Of a DNA stretch of 64,000 nt, positions 35,290-47,331 are shown piece after piece; the stretch's first letter is position 1, and every line of letters starts with the position of its first letter. Both the position numbers and the translations under genes were made by a program. The notes below the pieces were generated by a model that was not told the DNA's origin, made no database searches, and worked only from the letters and a program-made list of their open reading frames with translations. The DNA comes from Armillaria gallica (lineage: Eukaryota > Basidiomycota > Agaricomycetes > Agaricales > Physalacriaceae), in the NCBI GenBank assembly GCA_037576215.1, contig JBANDB010000001.1, forward strand, positions 1,860,001 through 1,924,000, in the 5' to 3' direction.

Positions 35290-35759
35290 CACGATCCCCC
35301 ACTCCTCCAGAGCCAACCAGGGAGCCCTCACTAGAGTTCGCATCAAGAACCCAAGAGAGGCTCGCCATACCAAGAAGGAGAAGGGAGCCACCAAGGGCGG
35401 TCATCAACATTGTGGAAGAGCTCAATCAGCATGATCGAGACAGGAGGCAAGCAGAGCGAGAGCAGGCAGCAGCATTTAGAGAGATCAACGAGTGACTTCC
35501 CAATGTCAGGATTGACAGCTGCGGAGAAACCATCTACTACTCCACTGCCAGTAACACCAGCACCGAGGTACTCCCCACCCAGGAGTATGTCAACAGGATC
35601 ATTCAAGAGGAAAGTCCCTCCCCCTCGCCAGTCCCCACACCACTCATCCTGAACACTCCCCCAGCCAACCACCCCGATAACCATTACTCGGGCCCTTTAC
35701 CTCCTGTCGACAGGCAAACTGCACCTCATGCTGCACAAAAAGGCCTTTGCTTATGCTAA
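35286..35759 (+). pseudogene. Arg/Glu-rich coiled-coil ORF interrupted by one TGA
   Basis: Starts on the ATGA overlap with the preceding frame. Codons 1-69 encode a Pro/Thr start and a charged coiled coil (AVINIVEELNQHDRDRRQAE). TGA at 35493-35495 is followed in the same frame by 87 more codons (RIDSCGETIYYSTASNTSTE, EYVNRIIQEESPSPSPVPTP) ending TAA at 35757-35759. The single stop inside an otherwise open frame suggests a recent nonsense mutation or read-through; context is TGA-C. No function assigned. Confidence 0.4.
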
Positions 35760-36100
35760 TCAGCAATTGAGCAGATTGCACACAGAATGCTTATTAGCAT
35801 AGGCACTTATAGGGCCATATATGACTGGTTTGCACAGCTGGTTCATACACTGCCACATCCTATTTTGGCCAACTGGCTCATTTTGAGTACCAGTTGCAGA
35901 TGCAGCTCAATTTCCCAGACCTGTGCTCACTAGGTGGATCAGAAAAAAAGAGAACTAGACATGAGAAATGTATTCAAACCTATATCGGATGGTAGCCCAA
36001 CATCGCACAGCCAAAATTGGATGGATCCATCATCGAATGTTTGGATTACCTTTTTTTGGGGGGGTGTCAATCGATTGTGGCTACTGCAAAAATATCTGAA

Positions 36101-36179
36101 CACACTAAGAATTGAACTCAATTCAAATTAGTACATCAACATTTAAGTCACCAGCCTTAACCATTACACCAAAGAGCTA
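36101..36179 (-). repeat. tRNA-derived SINE or tRNA relic
   Basis: On the minus strand, TGGTGTAATGGTTA (complement of 36158-36171) matches an RNA polymerase III A box and GAGTTCAATTC (complement of 36109-36119) a B box, at tRNA-like spacing. The acceptor ends do not pair, so it is not a working tRNA. Confidence 0.55.
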
Positions 36180-38720
36180 TATATATTTAGGGAATTGGGT
36201 AGCATACATAGGGTCCAGTACTAATATTTCAGAAATAAAAAAAATAGCCGCCCATAATCTGGGCACAGTGGGTGCGGGCGTCGACGGCAGCCATTGTGTG
36301 TGTCATCAATGGCAGCATTACATCACCCTACATCCAATCAAACAGTTTTGGGTGGGTTGGATGGGCCAGGACACCAGTGAGATGAGGGAGAGGGGTGGGG
36401 AGGTTTCCGTGTCCATTTGATGGCATTGGCATGGTCCTAGGTGGTAGAGGACCTCACCGTGGGATTCTCCAGTATCAAAAATAGGAGCAATGAGGTCTGA
36501 GTGGTGGTTGCTAGGCTGTAGGCCTGGTTATATGGCGGAGACATCGAGGATCGGGATGGGGCAGTGATGCCCAGCGACAGAGGCATGGAGGACTCTGGCG
36601 CACAGCAATATTGTATTCCCCCACTCAAGTAATGGGGGATGCGCAACTGTGGGGTGCATGGGGTGACTGGGTGGAGTGGGGGAGGCTGATGTTGGTGTTC
36701 AGTGGGGCAGGCAGCAGTGGGCAGGTGAATCGTTGTAGGGCCATAAATCTTGTGGCATTCGGAACACCTGAGGGTCCTCCTTTGATTCCTGAAGGGGCAT
36801 AGTTGTTGCCATTGTCGTTCTTCGTCAAGATCCCGATATTTGCTGCGTGATCCCGCTCGTCCTCTCCTGTCCTCCTAGGTCATCCGCGTTTGTTCTCCTT
36901 GGGCATCAGCCCTCCCAGAGACAGCACAAGGGCTATGCTTGACAGTACAAGTCCACCCACCACCATCGTCCTCCTCCTCATCATCCTGGTCATCGATTGT
37001 GCATTTCATGGGGCTTCCTGCACTGAGATGGCGGCCAATATTGTATCCTTGGACGTACTGTACACTGTTGTAATGTGTGGAAGGCATACACAGTGGCGAT
37101 TGGGATCAATATCGATGGGGGAGGTGCTAGGTCGGTCAGGGTGTGGGTCGGGGTCGCATTTGGGCTGTTGCAGTGTGTGGGTGATAGCATCATCCTCATA
37201 GTGCATGGTGGTGTTGATTACTGTCATTTGAGATGCAGTATGATGCTGCCTTGTTCGAGGGCTTACGCAGGGGTGATGGGCAGCAGGATGGACGCTATCC
37301 GGGGCTCTTGGGGCCACTGGATGCACTGAAAGAATCTAAAACTATATTAGAAGTAAAGAAAACAATGAAACATACCATTTCAACTAAGAAAAAGCACTAT
37401 TTGCATGCTAGGTGAGTGTTGAGGCAAGGGGAGGTGGTGGTCAAAGAGAGAAAAAGAAGCTGCACAGCCACTCGATTGGTGTGCGGATTTACAGTCCGGG
37501 GTGATCAAGCGAGCAACATGCATCCTCTGCTTGAACAACCTACTCCGAGGCCCCGGAAGTTAACGGGATATAATATTTCAGTATGTGATAGTATATGTAT
37601 GTACTTTTTGTGTATCTACTACATCCCTACCATGTGTAATCAGCATTTTATGGTCCATATCACTTATTTTTGGACATTTTAAAGCATATATCCTTTTTAT
37701 GCCGTTATAAACAGCCTTGTGGAGGGCAAGATATGTTATATATATATCTTTATGCATACTAATATCTCGCAGAGTCATCCAATCCACAGCGATCCACTCA
37801 TATATGCCTTGTTACTCACTTTACTGGAGTAAACTCTTAATACTGATATGTTTTAGTTTCATTTTGTACACATTCGTCTAACCAAAATGCATTATGGTCT
37901 CGGTGGGTACATTCACAGGCATTTTAGATTGTAAAAATGTATAAACTACACATCTGAATATTGTACCCCAATTTGAGCTTGAGCTGTAGGATATTGCTTT
38001 TATAATTCATCTTCCACATACTTTTGACATCATAATCCACATGTATCTTCACAGAAAATGGTAATAAAGTCTAGAAATATCTATTCAAAGCATCAAAACA
38101 ATTTAATAGAACTATTTACTACATTTTCAAGGGCTGGAAGAGCTTCACGATTGTATAATTACGACCCAATTCCCCACAGTGACCGAATTGGGAGTGGTCT
38201 GGCAAACTCCGAGTATCATTGAAAAATGTTTTTTTCTCATTGCTATGCATCTTTAAAGCCGTTTAACAAAGGAATGCAGTGATTATATGGTACTTCAATA
38301 CATGTTATATGTTTTTAAATGTGATAAATCGCCTGCTATCCTGAAATTTTCGCTTTCAAAAAAAATGCAAGCATACCAAATTGGGAATGCTACATTCCCA
38401 CGGTTAGTACATCTATGCATGCGTGGATGAATCCAGCCAAAATAAGCCACGGATGGGCATGGAAGCAGTACCAGGATATGAAAAAATATTTTCTGGGCCC
38501 AATTTTTATTTTATTTTGAGACCCAGGCAAGGAGCAGGAGGGCAGGAATTCCAGTGCTGGCTGAGCCAGTGCCCAAACCACCCATTTGTGGATTAGCTAA
38601 TGGCCTGCCCAATAGCCCAAAATGGCTGCTTTGGCAATCTGCATTGATTTTGCAATCCAGTCCTCTGCTGATCAGCATTGCAATTTGACCAAAATCTACA
38701 GCATGGCTTGTGAGATGCCA
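36180..38720. other. Low-complexity and AT-rich DNA without a supported gene
   Basis: 36250-37330 has G-rich plus-strand composition with several overlapping frames on both strands (minus-strand frame 37326-37006 reads DAITHTLQQPKCDPDPHPDR); none has a supported start, intron or family. 37400-38700 is AT-rich. Confidence 0.35.
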
Positions 38721-38723
38721 GGG

Positions 38724-40471
38724 TTGTATACAAACCATGAGCTGCCACATTTGTATACAAGCCCTCAAGACAAATTCTGACAATACAGGGCGTGTTTGAG
38801 AAATTCAGGTGCTTGCTCATTTCAATGCTAAGAATTGTATGCTAATATAGTTCATATTCAGATGCACACATTATATTGAGAGGCAGAGAATCCAGTAAGA
38901 AGTCACAATAACTACCATGAGCTGATTTTGGGATTAAGACAAATTTGTAAAGTCAAGTAAAGGGTATATAAAAAGTGAGGGAGTATGGAAGTTATGAACG
39001 GCTCAAATAAGGCAGAAAATATGATGATGTGTAGACTTGAAACACTTATTAGTTGATGGGTTGATTGGGGTATGCAGAAGGGTACTCACTGGTCAGAACT
39101 TCGCTAGAGCCTGGAATGCACAATGAGCTTATCTTCCACTCACAATGCAGAGCACTCTGGGCACACAATGGACCAAAACCTCTCTGCAGCCTCGCCAGAG
39201 TCATGCCGATCTCTCCCCCCAAAAATCTGACCAAAGAGCCATTGATAGTGATGGCGAGGCCCATAGAGATGCAGCTTTGGTATCTGAAATCGGACGTCCC
39301 ATTGTTTGTGGACATGGTAGGGGATTCAGAGGGTCAGTGGGCGATCAACGAAGCAAAGATGATTACTACCAATGATAGTCGTCGTTCAGTATTAAGGTAC
39401 AAGACTAAAACAAAACTTACAGCTGGGCATTCGGACGAGAAACAACAAGGGCTTGGGAGGACATTTTGAAAGGGCTGTTGAAAGAGCATTGGTACCAGAA
39501 GAACAGCATTATAAGGGAATGATACTGTGGGAGGGTGTCATGTCGAGATTGTATACAATCAGGACTTGTGTACAATCAGGACATTTGGCAGTCATCTCCA
39601 GTGAAGCAAGAGAAATTTGAGCATAGCTGGGATCCATTTCGAGTGTGGGGGAAGGTGGTCCATATGCGATGGTAAAGGAAAATGAGAAGACGAATTTCAA
39701 GCGGCAACAATTACAACTTATAAGTCGTATCAGAGAATATTAGGACTATTCTATTGCAAAGAGAGGTGCAAATGGAGATCTGTGACAGTCATGTCTCTCC
39801 GTATATTGTCTGACATACACCCTGTGGTGAAAACATTGTGATAGAATGAGCGAGATGAGAAAAGAATGGACTGTGCTCACCTGCAGACCATGTAGGGAGA
39901 AAACATCGCCAAGCTTGAATATGTTTTTTATCCGTATTCCATATGTCAGGTTTTATGCCCTAACGAAAGCCCCACAAAAATGCTCCCTGGAGAAGTGTTG
40001 ATGATGACAATCGTGTTTCTTTTGATTCAGGATTTTTGGTGGCAGAACATAGCATCATATGTTTTCTCTCTAGAAAATATCAGTTTCCTTGAGGAACAGC
40101 CTAGAAACCAGAACTTGCAGGAATCAAGATCTAAAATGAGATCAGTTGAAAGGAAGAATCAGTAAGATCTAGGAGAAGCAAGGCAAATTGAAAGGAAGGG
40201 AGATCACGATGTCATTCAAAAATGAATGACATCAGTGTACACATAGGGCAGGAGGGGCTGGCAGCAGCAATGACAAGCAACAAGGCGGTAGTGAGGAGCC
40301 AGTGGACGTGCTGTAAGAATTTCAGTCCATTTTCACATCACGTGACCTTTCAGATTGCTTATATACACACCTACTGATTGTATACTACTCAGTACCCTGA
40401 TTGTATACAACTCAGGTGTCAGGCGCTTGTATACAAATAAATTGCTGTGGCCACAGCTCTATTGTATACAA
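38724..40471. repeat. Cluster of TTGTATACAA palindromes
   Basis: The 10-bp palindrome TTGTATACAA occurs at 38724, 38751, 39549, 40401, 40427 and 40462, with near copies at 39566 (TTGTGTACAA) and 40377. Around 39549 and 40401 the longer CCTGATTGTATACAA is present in opposite orientations, bracketing about 0.8 kb. Confidence 0.75.
39049..39315 (-). other. Coding-like stretch, unassigned
   Basis: Minus-strand frame of 88 codons with balanced composition (SCISMGLAITINGSLVRFLG, GEIGMTLARLQRGFGPLCAQ). Could be an exon, but no partner exons or family were recognised. Confidence 0.2.
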
Positions 40472-42562
40472 TATTGGCTATAGAGCCTCTACCTCCACCC
40501 AATAGTTTCACGATGTCAATGGTGGACAGTGCCGCTGATAGACAGGCACTGGTCCCGATGGTAGTATGCTGCAGTGTTGTCCCCCCGGATAACTCAGACT
40601 CCATATACAGTTTTGCTATCGAGAATGCCTCACAGTCTTCGCTAAACAGAGTTGTGACGTTGGCTACACCTATGACAAGTCGATCTCAAGTAAATTTGGC
40701 TGACTATGCCCACGTAAATCTGTCAACTTGCCATCTACCTTGCCATGGCTCCTGGCCCTCATCCATCATCCACCTTCCAACTGAACAAAGTTCTTTACAT
40801 CTATATTTCTGCTCTAATGTGTCACGGTCATCTCAAAATGTCCGCCACTCAATGCCTAACTTGGGGATATACACACATAGGAATCCATCTCACAAGCTCT
40901 CTCGTCTTCAGCCCACGTCCATGATTTTGACCCCCCCTTGTCCCAGTTTCGATAACAAATCCTTGACAGCCATAGCACAGCCTTTACCTCCCCGGGCCAT
41001 TGTACCGCACAATGGTCCAGATGTTGCTGTACAAGGTGATGTCAAACAAGTCATCTGTTGGTGCACATTGCCCACACCTGGCACACATCATGCATTCGTC
41101 TGGCTGGCAGGATTTGGGCAGAATATAGGTGAAGGGTATGTCTGGCTCTATCAAAAAAGAAAAACAATGCCATAGCCATCAAACTACCATCCTTTTTGTC
41201 TCCTATCTTATTGTCTTGACCATCACCCTTGATACATGTACTATTACTTACAAAGAGCTACTGAGGTAGACTAGTTTGCACTTATTTACCTGAGCTGTAA
41301 TCAGCAGAGGTGGCCAATAAATCCAGTTTTCCAGTTTTCCAGTCACTACAATTTTTTTTTTTTTTTTTTTTGGTGGAACATTTGGTGTAGCTCCATACAC
41401 CCTGCTCAGCAGGGGCCCTCTGACCAGCAGATTGGCATGCCAAGGACACTGTACTCGGCCCATTAAAGGAGCGAGGCTTATGGCCTTGCAGGTGCAACGT
41501 CACTACATTGTGGGTCACCAATCCAGACCATCATCATCATCATCATCACCTCCATTTTGGCCTACAGCACCTGAACAAGTGCAAAGATATGAAAGAGAGC
41601 TTGTGTCTGTGATCCTTTGAGTGTACCTTTATGCATCTACTCATATCTATGATGTAGGGAACCGATAGAAACAGATTTTTAGATCGATCCTCTGACAACC
41701 TCACTTCAAACATATGTTGGTTGTTTTCTGCTTTTCTGTGCTTGTCAATCATGCATCTTGTGAAGTGACACCGTTCCTGATGAATGGGTAGCGTGTGTAC
41801 ATCCTGAAGTGTTCGTTACTTTTTTCGTGAGAAGAAGATATCCCCATGCACTGGTAACTATCATGATGCCATGATATCTTCCAGATATTAACCAGGAACC
41901 TATACGATTCGGACAGGTTGAAACTCATTACAAAGTTTATGGTCAACATGGAAGACTACATACAGGCAAAGGGCATTAACATATATCCCAATGTTGACCT
42001 TGTGTTTGACCTCAGACAAAACCCAGAGAATGATGGTATTTGTTGCATGTATTACTTTGCAAGCCACATTGATTGGTGTATCTTTTGGCTGGACGACTTC
42101 AACACCACCTATTTCGATAGATGGGATCAGATCAAAGGTGTAACTGCCGCATCCCAAGTTGGTCATGAGGTAGAGTCACAATACTGGTGAGCACCTGTCA
42201 TGGCATTTATATTTGTGCTGACGGCAACCAGGTTCCACTGCCAACTGTTCCCTACTTGCCGGGAAATGGATATGAAAACAATTAACGAACTGAGTGACAT
42301 CTTGATCCATTGCATTGGAGGTATGGTTAGCGACCGAAGTTGTGCCACATGTACTGACTGGTTTGCACTAAGATTTGATAACTTCAGAAACAGTCAACTG
42401 TCCTTACAGCATTCCAGACCTACAGCAAATGCTTGCCCTCACAAATAGCATTAAAGGTGAGAAATTAGCAACTCCAAGCCCCTATTATGGTGCTGGTATA
42501 GAGACAAAAGTACCCATTATACGACAATCACCCAAAATGAAGGGAAAAACCACTCATTACTC

Positions 42563-42744
42563 GGTAATCCTTGGTAATCAGCAGGAATCGGCAGGAATGC
42601 ACGGGAATTCGCAGGAATTCACGGTAATCCAGGGTAATCACTGGTAATCAGAAGTAATAACCGGCCTTTTTTTGTCAGAATTTCACTTGTCCACCATACC
42701 GCCCATTACCGCAGATTACCGCCCATTACTGCCCATTACCGCGT
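42563..42744. repeat. Left terminal 10-bp arrays of the transposon
   Basis: Outer array: units start every 10 bp at 42563, 42573 ... 42653, consensus RGKAATnnnn. Inner array in opposite orientation: ATTACYGCnn at 42705, 42715, 42725, 42735 plus a short unit at 42696. Confidence 0.9.
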
Positions 42745-43899
42745 CTCGAACAACGACACCCAAATCGCCATCTTTTCCTAAATCAAATATGGTACCTAAT
42801 TTTCGGGGTCCTCACTCAGTATCCCCAGCACGGCGGCATCTACTATCTAACCCCCTGCAGGCTGCGAAGACACCCCCCTTTATGAACGGCTCTCAAGCTT
42901 GGCGGTCTGAGTGATATGCTCTTATATTGTCATATGTGGCCATACCAACATCCAGGCATGCAGCCAATGTTATCTTTCTCACTCGAAATGTTTACTTTCC
43001 CACTCATGAAAAACGCAAAAGTATTAGACTATGCATCCTACCAACTGACACCGATGCGCCATTGCTGTTGAAACTTGCACCCGTACCTACCTCGGTCGGT
43101 GGATTGGATTAGTGAATGAATTCTCATGACATGCAGACTTCAGTTGATTTGTACTAGTGTGCGTACGATCCATTGCCATGGACACTGATGAAGTCCCCGC
43201 TCAACCAGCTCAAGCATGTCCTCAACCGGTTAAATGTCGCATTCAAGAAACTGGAGGACATTAATGAAATCCACTGTGTCTGAGCAATGAAGAGGTGAAG
43301 GGGGTCGCCCTTCGATTCGTATGATTTCAGCCGGTTTACTCTTCAGGACCAGCTCAGTATAACCTTCTTCACACCGACGCTCAAATATCCAATTCACAGG
43401 ACCTCTCTGTTGTTGGAGTTAATAGGTCCGTATTTTCCTTATCCAAATATTCCAAGGCTTATCCTTTCGGAAGTCTGATAACCATTGCATTTCAACACGA
43501 TCACCAGCACACTTTGGAAAACCCACAGAATTTTGACGATGTGTTTGAATGACGGATGTCTGCGGATTGATGCCTTAATACATTGTATCATCGATGCATG
43601 ACTCAGACTTACCAGTGTATCCTCGTCCGTGATAGCGGAGGCCCATGAAGGGAGCGGCAAGTGCTACACTGGAAAGAGGCACGTATCAGAGTACTGAGCA
43701 AGAAACAAGCGCTAACTCCATACCCAAGGTATGTCAGCAGATTTCTTTGCTGTTCGAGAGTCGATACGGCCCAGTTCACTAGATAGTCAGGCCCGGATCT
43801 TCAACGTATCAGCCTTCTAGGACACATGCATCTTGTTCCAGTGGAGACTGTTTGCACTTAACCCGTTCCAGCAGATGCGCCGAGGTTTGGCAGAAAGTC

Positions 43900-44275
43900 T
43901 GGAGGTAACGGTTATTCAATGAGATGATTCTCTAGTTGGATGAGGGCCTAACCGCTTACCTCGAATTCCCATATACCGCTGTACAACTGAAGGGGACCAG
44001 GAGGCTCGGTAGCGTTGCAAACGATCTTGAGGTCTGATCCTAGCTGCAGTATAGTACTTTGGTGGCCTAGTTTTCATAGTGAGATGGAATATGGTATGAC
44101 AAGGTCGAAGTGGAACACGCCTTTGTAGCAGTCTTCGATGTTCCAGAATATTGCAGCACCTGCAATCAAACACGGGTCTTGACGTACACCTTTCGTCATC
44201 TTCATGCCGCAATCCCTGATGAATGTTGTCCGCAGTATCACAGCAGGGGGTGAAGTCATTTTCATTCTTCATCGA
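43900..44275 (-). other. Coding-like fragment inside the transposon
   Basis: One minus-strand frame reads LRTTFIRDCGMKMTKGVRQD and AAIFWNIEDCYKGVFHFDLV before a stop near 44083. It looks exon-like and is distinct from the GH28 part, but no family is recognised. Confidence 0.25.
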
Positions 44276-44959
44276 CGGTGTGTTACAAGGGCGCGGCGAT
44301 GGGCAGGACCGGACATAACCTCAGAAAAGTCGTATAATGAGAATACAATGCAATAACACGCTCACACATTGAATTGAATATCCCTTCCACCGATTTTTAG
44401 CTATACACATTTGTATTCGCCTTGCGGAGTCGCAACTCGCACAGCCATCTTCAAAATGATCGGAAAGGTGCCTTGCGGATATTGTGATGTTCGTATCTAT
44501 GCACAGGGTTTGCGATAGGTCGAAATTCCGTAGGCCACGGAGACATACTAGCTAAAGTTATGAACGTTCAGGGCGATCTGTCGTGAACTTGCCACTGCAA
44601 TATCGTTTGGTCGTATTGTGAGATGGAATATACACGTGCTATTTGAAGGTAAAACTCACTTACATTGTGGTTCATGTCAATCGCAATAGGAGACGGCACC
44701 GAAATCGTGCGAGAGGACTCAGAGATTGAATGCGCCATCTGTGCAGGGTCGATTATAGCAAGCTAGAAAAGGAAACGGGTGCTTTAAAACGCAATTGACA
44801 CTGTGGAGGTCAACGACACTGTAATTCTGGGGTCTCAGAGCCTCAAAAATTTGTAGAATGTGGAGCACACACTCTATACAATTCCGATGAGAAAGTCAGG
44901 CCCTCGACACCTCGAAAACAGTCGTAAATAGTGCCAGTTTCAATCATCGCTGGAAAGAT

Positions 44960-45716
44960 CAAAGCATCAAAGAGCGGCAGTGAACGAATGCACCTGAGAC
45001 TTGTCAGGAATGTTATCATCGTTGGAGCGAGTTGATAGCGATACAATCATCCTGATTCTTGACGAAGTAGTTTTTCATCATGACATCGTCGGCGGAGATG
45101 TCAAAACCTTGCAGATGCACTAGCCTCCCATTTTTCTTTGGATGAAGACCCATGCCGACGCCGGTACTGTGACAAAGGCTGTGGGTGTCGCCAGCACATT
45201 GTCAGTGTAAAGACGGCAGGTAAGCCCACCAAGAGTCGATATGGAAATGTAGAAACAAGTCGACGTACGGTGATGCTGTTGAAGGTGAGTCCGTCACTAT
45301 TACCTATAGAGGTGGCCTGCACGGGACTGTTCAAGGCCTAAACAATGTACCGAATCGTGATCAACCTCGTTCAAGGAAAGGGAATAAAAGAGGAGCCGGT
45401 ACTGGAACCCTTGACCTAGATCAAGATTAAAATATTTATAAATGATCTCAAGTGAGAGAGCCTACTTCAAGAAGAGGCTTAGTGACACCGCCATTCATTC
45501 GTGCTTTCGCCATCCCAGTACACGTCGAGGTGCCGTTTCTTGACCGTTTCCCTGTGGAACATATTATCCATGAGAGGAGTAACGATCTCTTGGACTCGGC
45601 TTACGTTAAATTCATTCCCTCACCCTTGAACGTCATGCTCTCGCCCTTGATGGTGAACGGAGGCCCAGCACCTGCGAACTTCGAAGGAAGGGAAAGAGGT
45701 GGAGGAAAGTAAAATA
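44960..45716 (-). pseudogene. GH28 (polygalacturonase family) pseudogene fragment
   Basis: Minus-strand pieces match the beta-helix order of family 28 pectinases: GPPFTIKGESMTFKGEGMNL (about 45600-45670), YWDGESTN with a shifted NGGVTKPL (about 45470-45530), NSPVQATSIGNSDGLTFNSI before a GTACGT donor (about 45270-45330), and FDISADDVMMKNYFVKNQDD followed by CIAINS (about 45030-45095), which includes the catalytic-type NxDD motif. A frameshift after YWDGESTN, a stop after GEGMNL, missing N- and C-terminal regions and no intact start show it is dead. Normally such enzymes are secreted and cleave plant pectin. Confidence 0.7.
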
Positions 45717-45889
45717 CTAGCATAATTAATGGTGTGTTAGTAAACAGGTGTGTGAGGAAACGAGACTACACTCCTAGTACTTCGACTGGGTGATGATTTT
45801 TCGTCGTGTCTTGGCTTAATGGACGGCTGGGACCCCAGGGAGCACGCCGATCACCCGTCATTTGGCTTTTTTGCGTACCTGTATTCTTC

Positions 45890-46100
45890 GGTAATGAGCA
45901 GGAATGAGCGGTAATGAGCAGTAACGATGCAGATATAAAAAGGTGTGTGGATCGGGAAAGGTGGCCAGAATGGGGGCAGTATTACCGGGTATTACCGACG
46001 ATTACTGCGCATTACTGCTGATTACCGCACATTACTGCTGATTACCGCGTATTACCGCGTATTACTGTGTATTACCGACAATTACCGCGAATTACTGCTA
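45890..46100. repeat. Right terminal 10-bp arrays of the transposon
   Basis: Inner array: RGTAATGAGC-type units at 45890, 45900, 45910, 45920. Outer array: twelve ATTACYGnnn units starting at 45981 and every 10 bp to 46091. A TATAAAAAGG box lies between them at 45934. Confidence 0.9.
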
Positions 46101-47331
46101 GCTGAGCCGAAAATATGCAGTTGTCTTATTTTTGTCTCTAAACTGACACCATACCCTATTCCCTGATTTCTGGTCTAGAAACCGTTCTCTCGGGAAATCA
46201 TCAAAGTCCAAGCTCAGTGTCCAGTACAAGTAAATTGTGATCCTTCTTCACATAATCGTCTATGAATTGACAAATTCACAGGTCGTTTCATGTTCATTTT
46301 TGGTATGCGCACGAGGACATCGTTATTGAACTAAGGCTTATGATTTCTAGTCCAACGGCGATTTTACGACTTCCACGGATTGCATGCAGCTCGGCTTGAA
46401 CGTGAAAAGTCTGTTTATGGTACAGAAGTGAAACGGACACCGCTTGTCATTTTGCTATCACCACTCTTAATTTTTACGCCTGATATTTATCTCGATTCCC
46501 TAAACAAGATCTGGGGTGACGGAATGGTCACCAAAACGTCTTGGACCGTCTTCATCGAGAACCTTAAAGCTGAATGGCAAGATCTAATCCTCAATGTGAG
46601 CATTTTGTAACAGATTTTCCAACTCTTCTAACGGTTCCACAGTCTGCTGTTTTGCTTAACGCCAATGTCGCCTTCCTGGGCATAGAGAGTGTCGATGATT
46701 CTAGTACTAAGGATGGGCGGTCTCTGGCGCAGATATTAAGTTGGATCTCAGTCATCGCAAGTATCGGCAGTATCATTTTGGGCTTACTTTTGATTCGGAA
46801 GAATCGATGGATGGCGAGCGGCGGGATAACTGAAGCAGTAAGATACCACTTCCGTGACTTCTATGACCCAGCTGATGTACTCTAGTGGTCATTCCTTCAT
46901 TCAAGGAAGCAACTTTCTACTGGTCTGGATGGACTCGCGATTTTGTACAGTTTACCTTATGCTCTTCTCATGTGGGCGTGAGTACCTACATCTTCTCTCA
47001 TTCTTACCTTCGTCTTACTCAGAAGTCCAGCATGGTAACTTTCTTGTCGGCGTTCAGCCTTATGTGTTTCACTGCTTCCAACGTAGCCGTTCGAATGCTC
47101 GTGGGTATCGCATGGCTTGCGATAGCCGTTCTTGTCTTCTGGTGCATCACGGCATCGTGGCAGAGCAAGCAAAGTGACCGTTGGTACACGTTGCTCTCCG
47201 CGCTTGGAAACAAGGTTTGGCAAAGACTACCCCGGGCACCGTCTGTGCATGTTATGAAGAAAATCAACCGCCTCAGTTGGACGAAAACCGGGCGCTCTGT
47301 TCGTTCGGATGAGACGGTTGTCGATGTGTGA

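Larger units (their letters stand above)
42487..46152. mobile_element. DNA transposon with phased 10-bp terminal arrays, carrying a GH28 relic
   Basis: 3666 bp. Inverted ends: ATGGTG then CTGG(T)ATAGAGACAAAA at 42487 and, reversed, ATGGTG then TCAG(T)TTAGAGACAAAA at 46152, about 21 of 26 positions alike. Flanks CCCCTATT (42479-42486) and ACCCTATT (46153-46160) are an 8-bp target duplication with one mismatch. Internal to the inverted ends are arrays with an exact 10-bp period: ten GGTAATnnnn units 42563-42662, then opposed ATTACCGCnn units 42696-42744; at the right end four GGTAATnnnn units 45890-45929 and twelve ATTACCGnnn units 45981-46100. No transposase was found, so it is non-autonomous. 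The 8-bp duplication is compatible with hAT, P or KDZ superfamilies. Confidence 0.8.
40513..47331 (+). pseudogene. WW-like/membrane family gene, broken copy with transposon in an intron
   Basis: Paralogue of 47947-50823. The 5' part (40513-41170) begins MSMVDSAADRQ and contains SRSQVNLADYAHVNLST and the Ser-rich linker. Around 41176-41490 it carries an unmatched insertion with a T run (41352-41371). The next exon (PFWPTAPEQVQRYERELVSV) runs into TGA and TAG where the paralogue reads on. The middle domain (VHPE, then MEDYIQAKGINIYPNVDLVF, IFWLDDFNTTYFDR) is recognisable at 41790-42450. Donor GTGAG near 42456 is followed by the 3.67-kb element 42487-46152; the acceptor TCTAG is at about 46178, and the C-terminal exons with four hydrophobic helices run to TGA 47329-47331. 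Two in-frame stops make it a pseudogene even though the transposon sits in an intron. Confidence 0.7.

Noticed and set aside
36101..36179. A functional tRNA gene
   Set aside because: A and B boxes are present but acceptor arms do not pair and no clear anticodon stem-loop is seen.
36437..37326. A minus-strand gene in the His/Pro-rich frames
   Set aside because: Composition follows simple G-rich DNA; frames overlap on both strands with no splice logic or family.
42563..46100. CRISPR-like or telomeric repeats in the ATTACC/GGTAAT arrays
   Set aside because: Units are 10 bp with variable last four bases and no spacers; not a telomere repeat of fungi and not CRISPR architecture.
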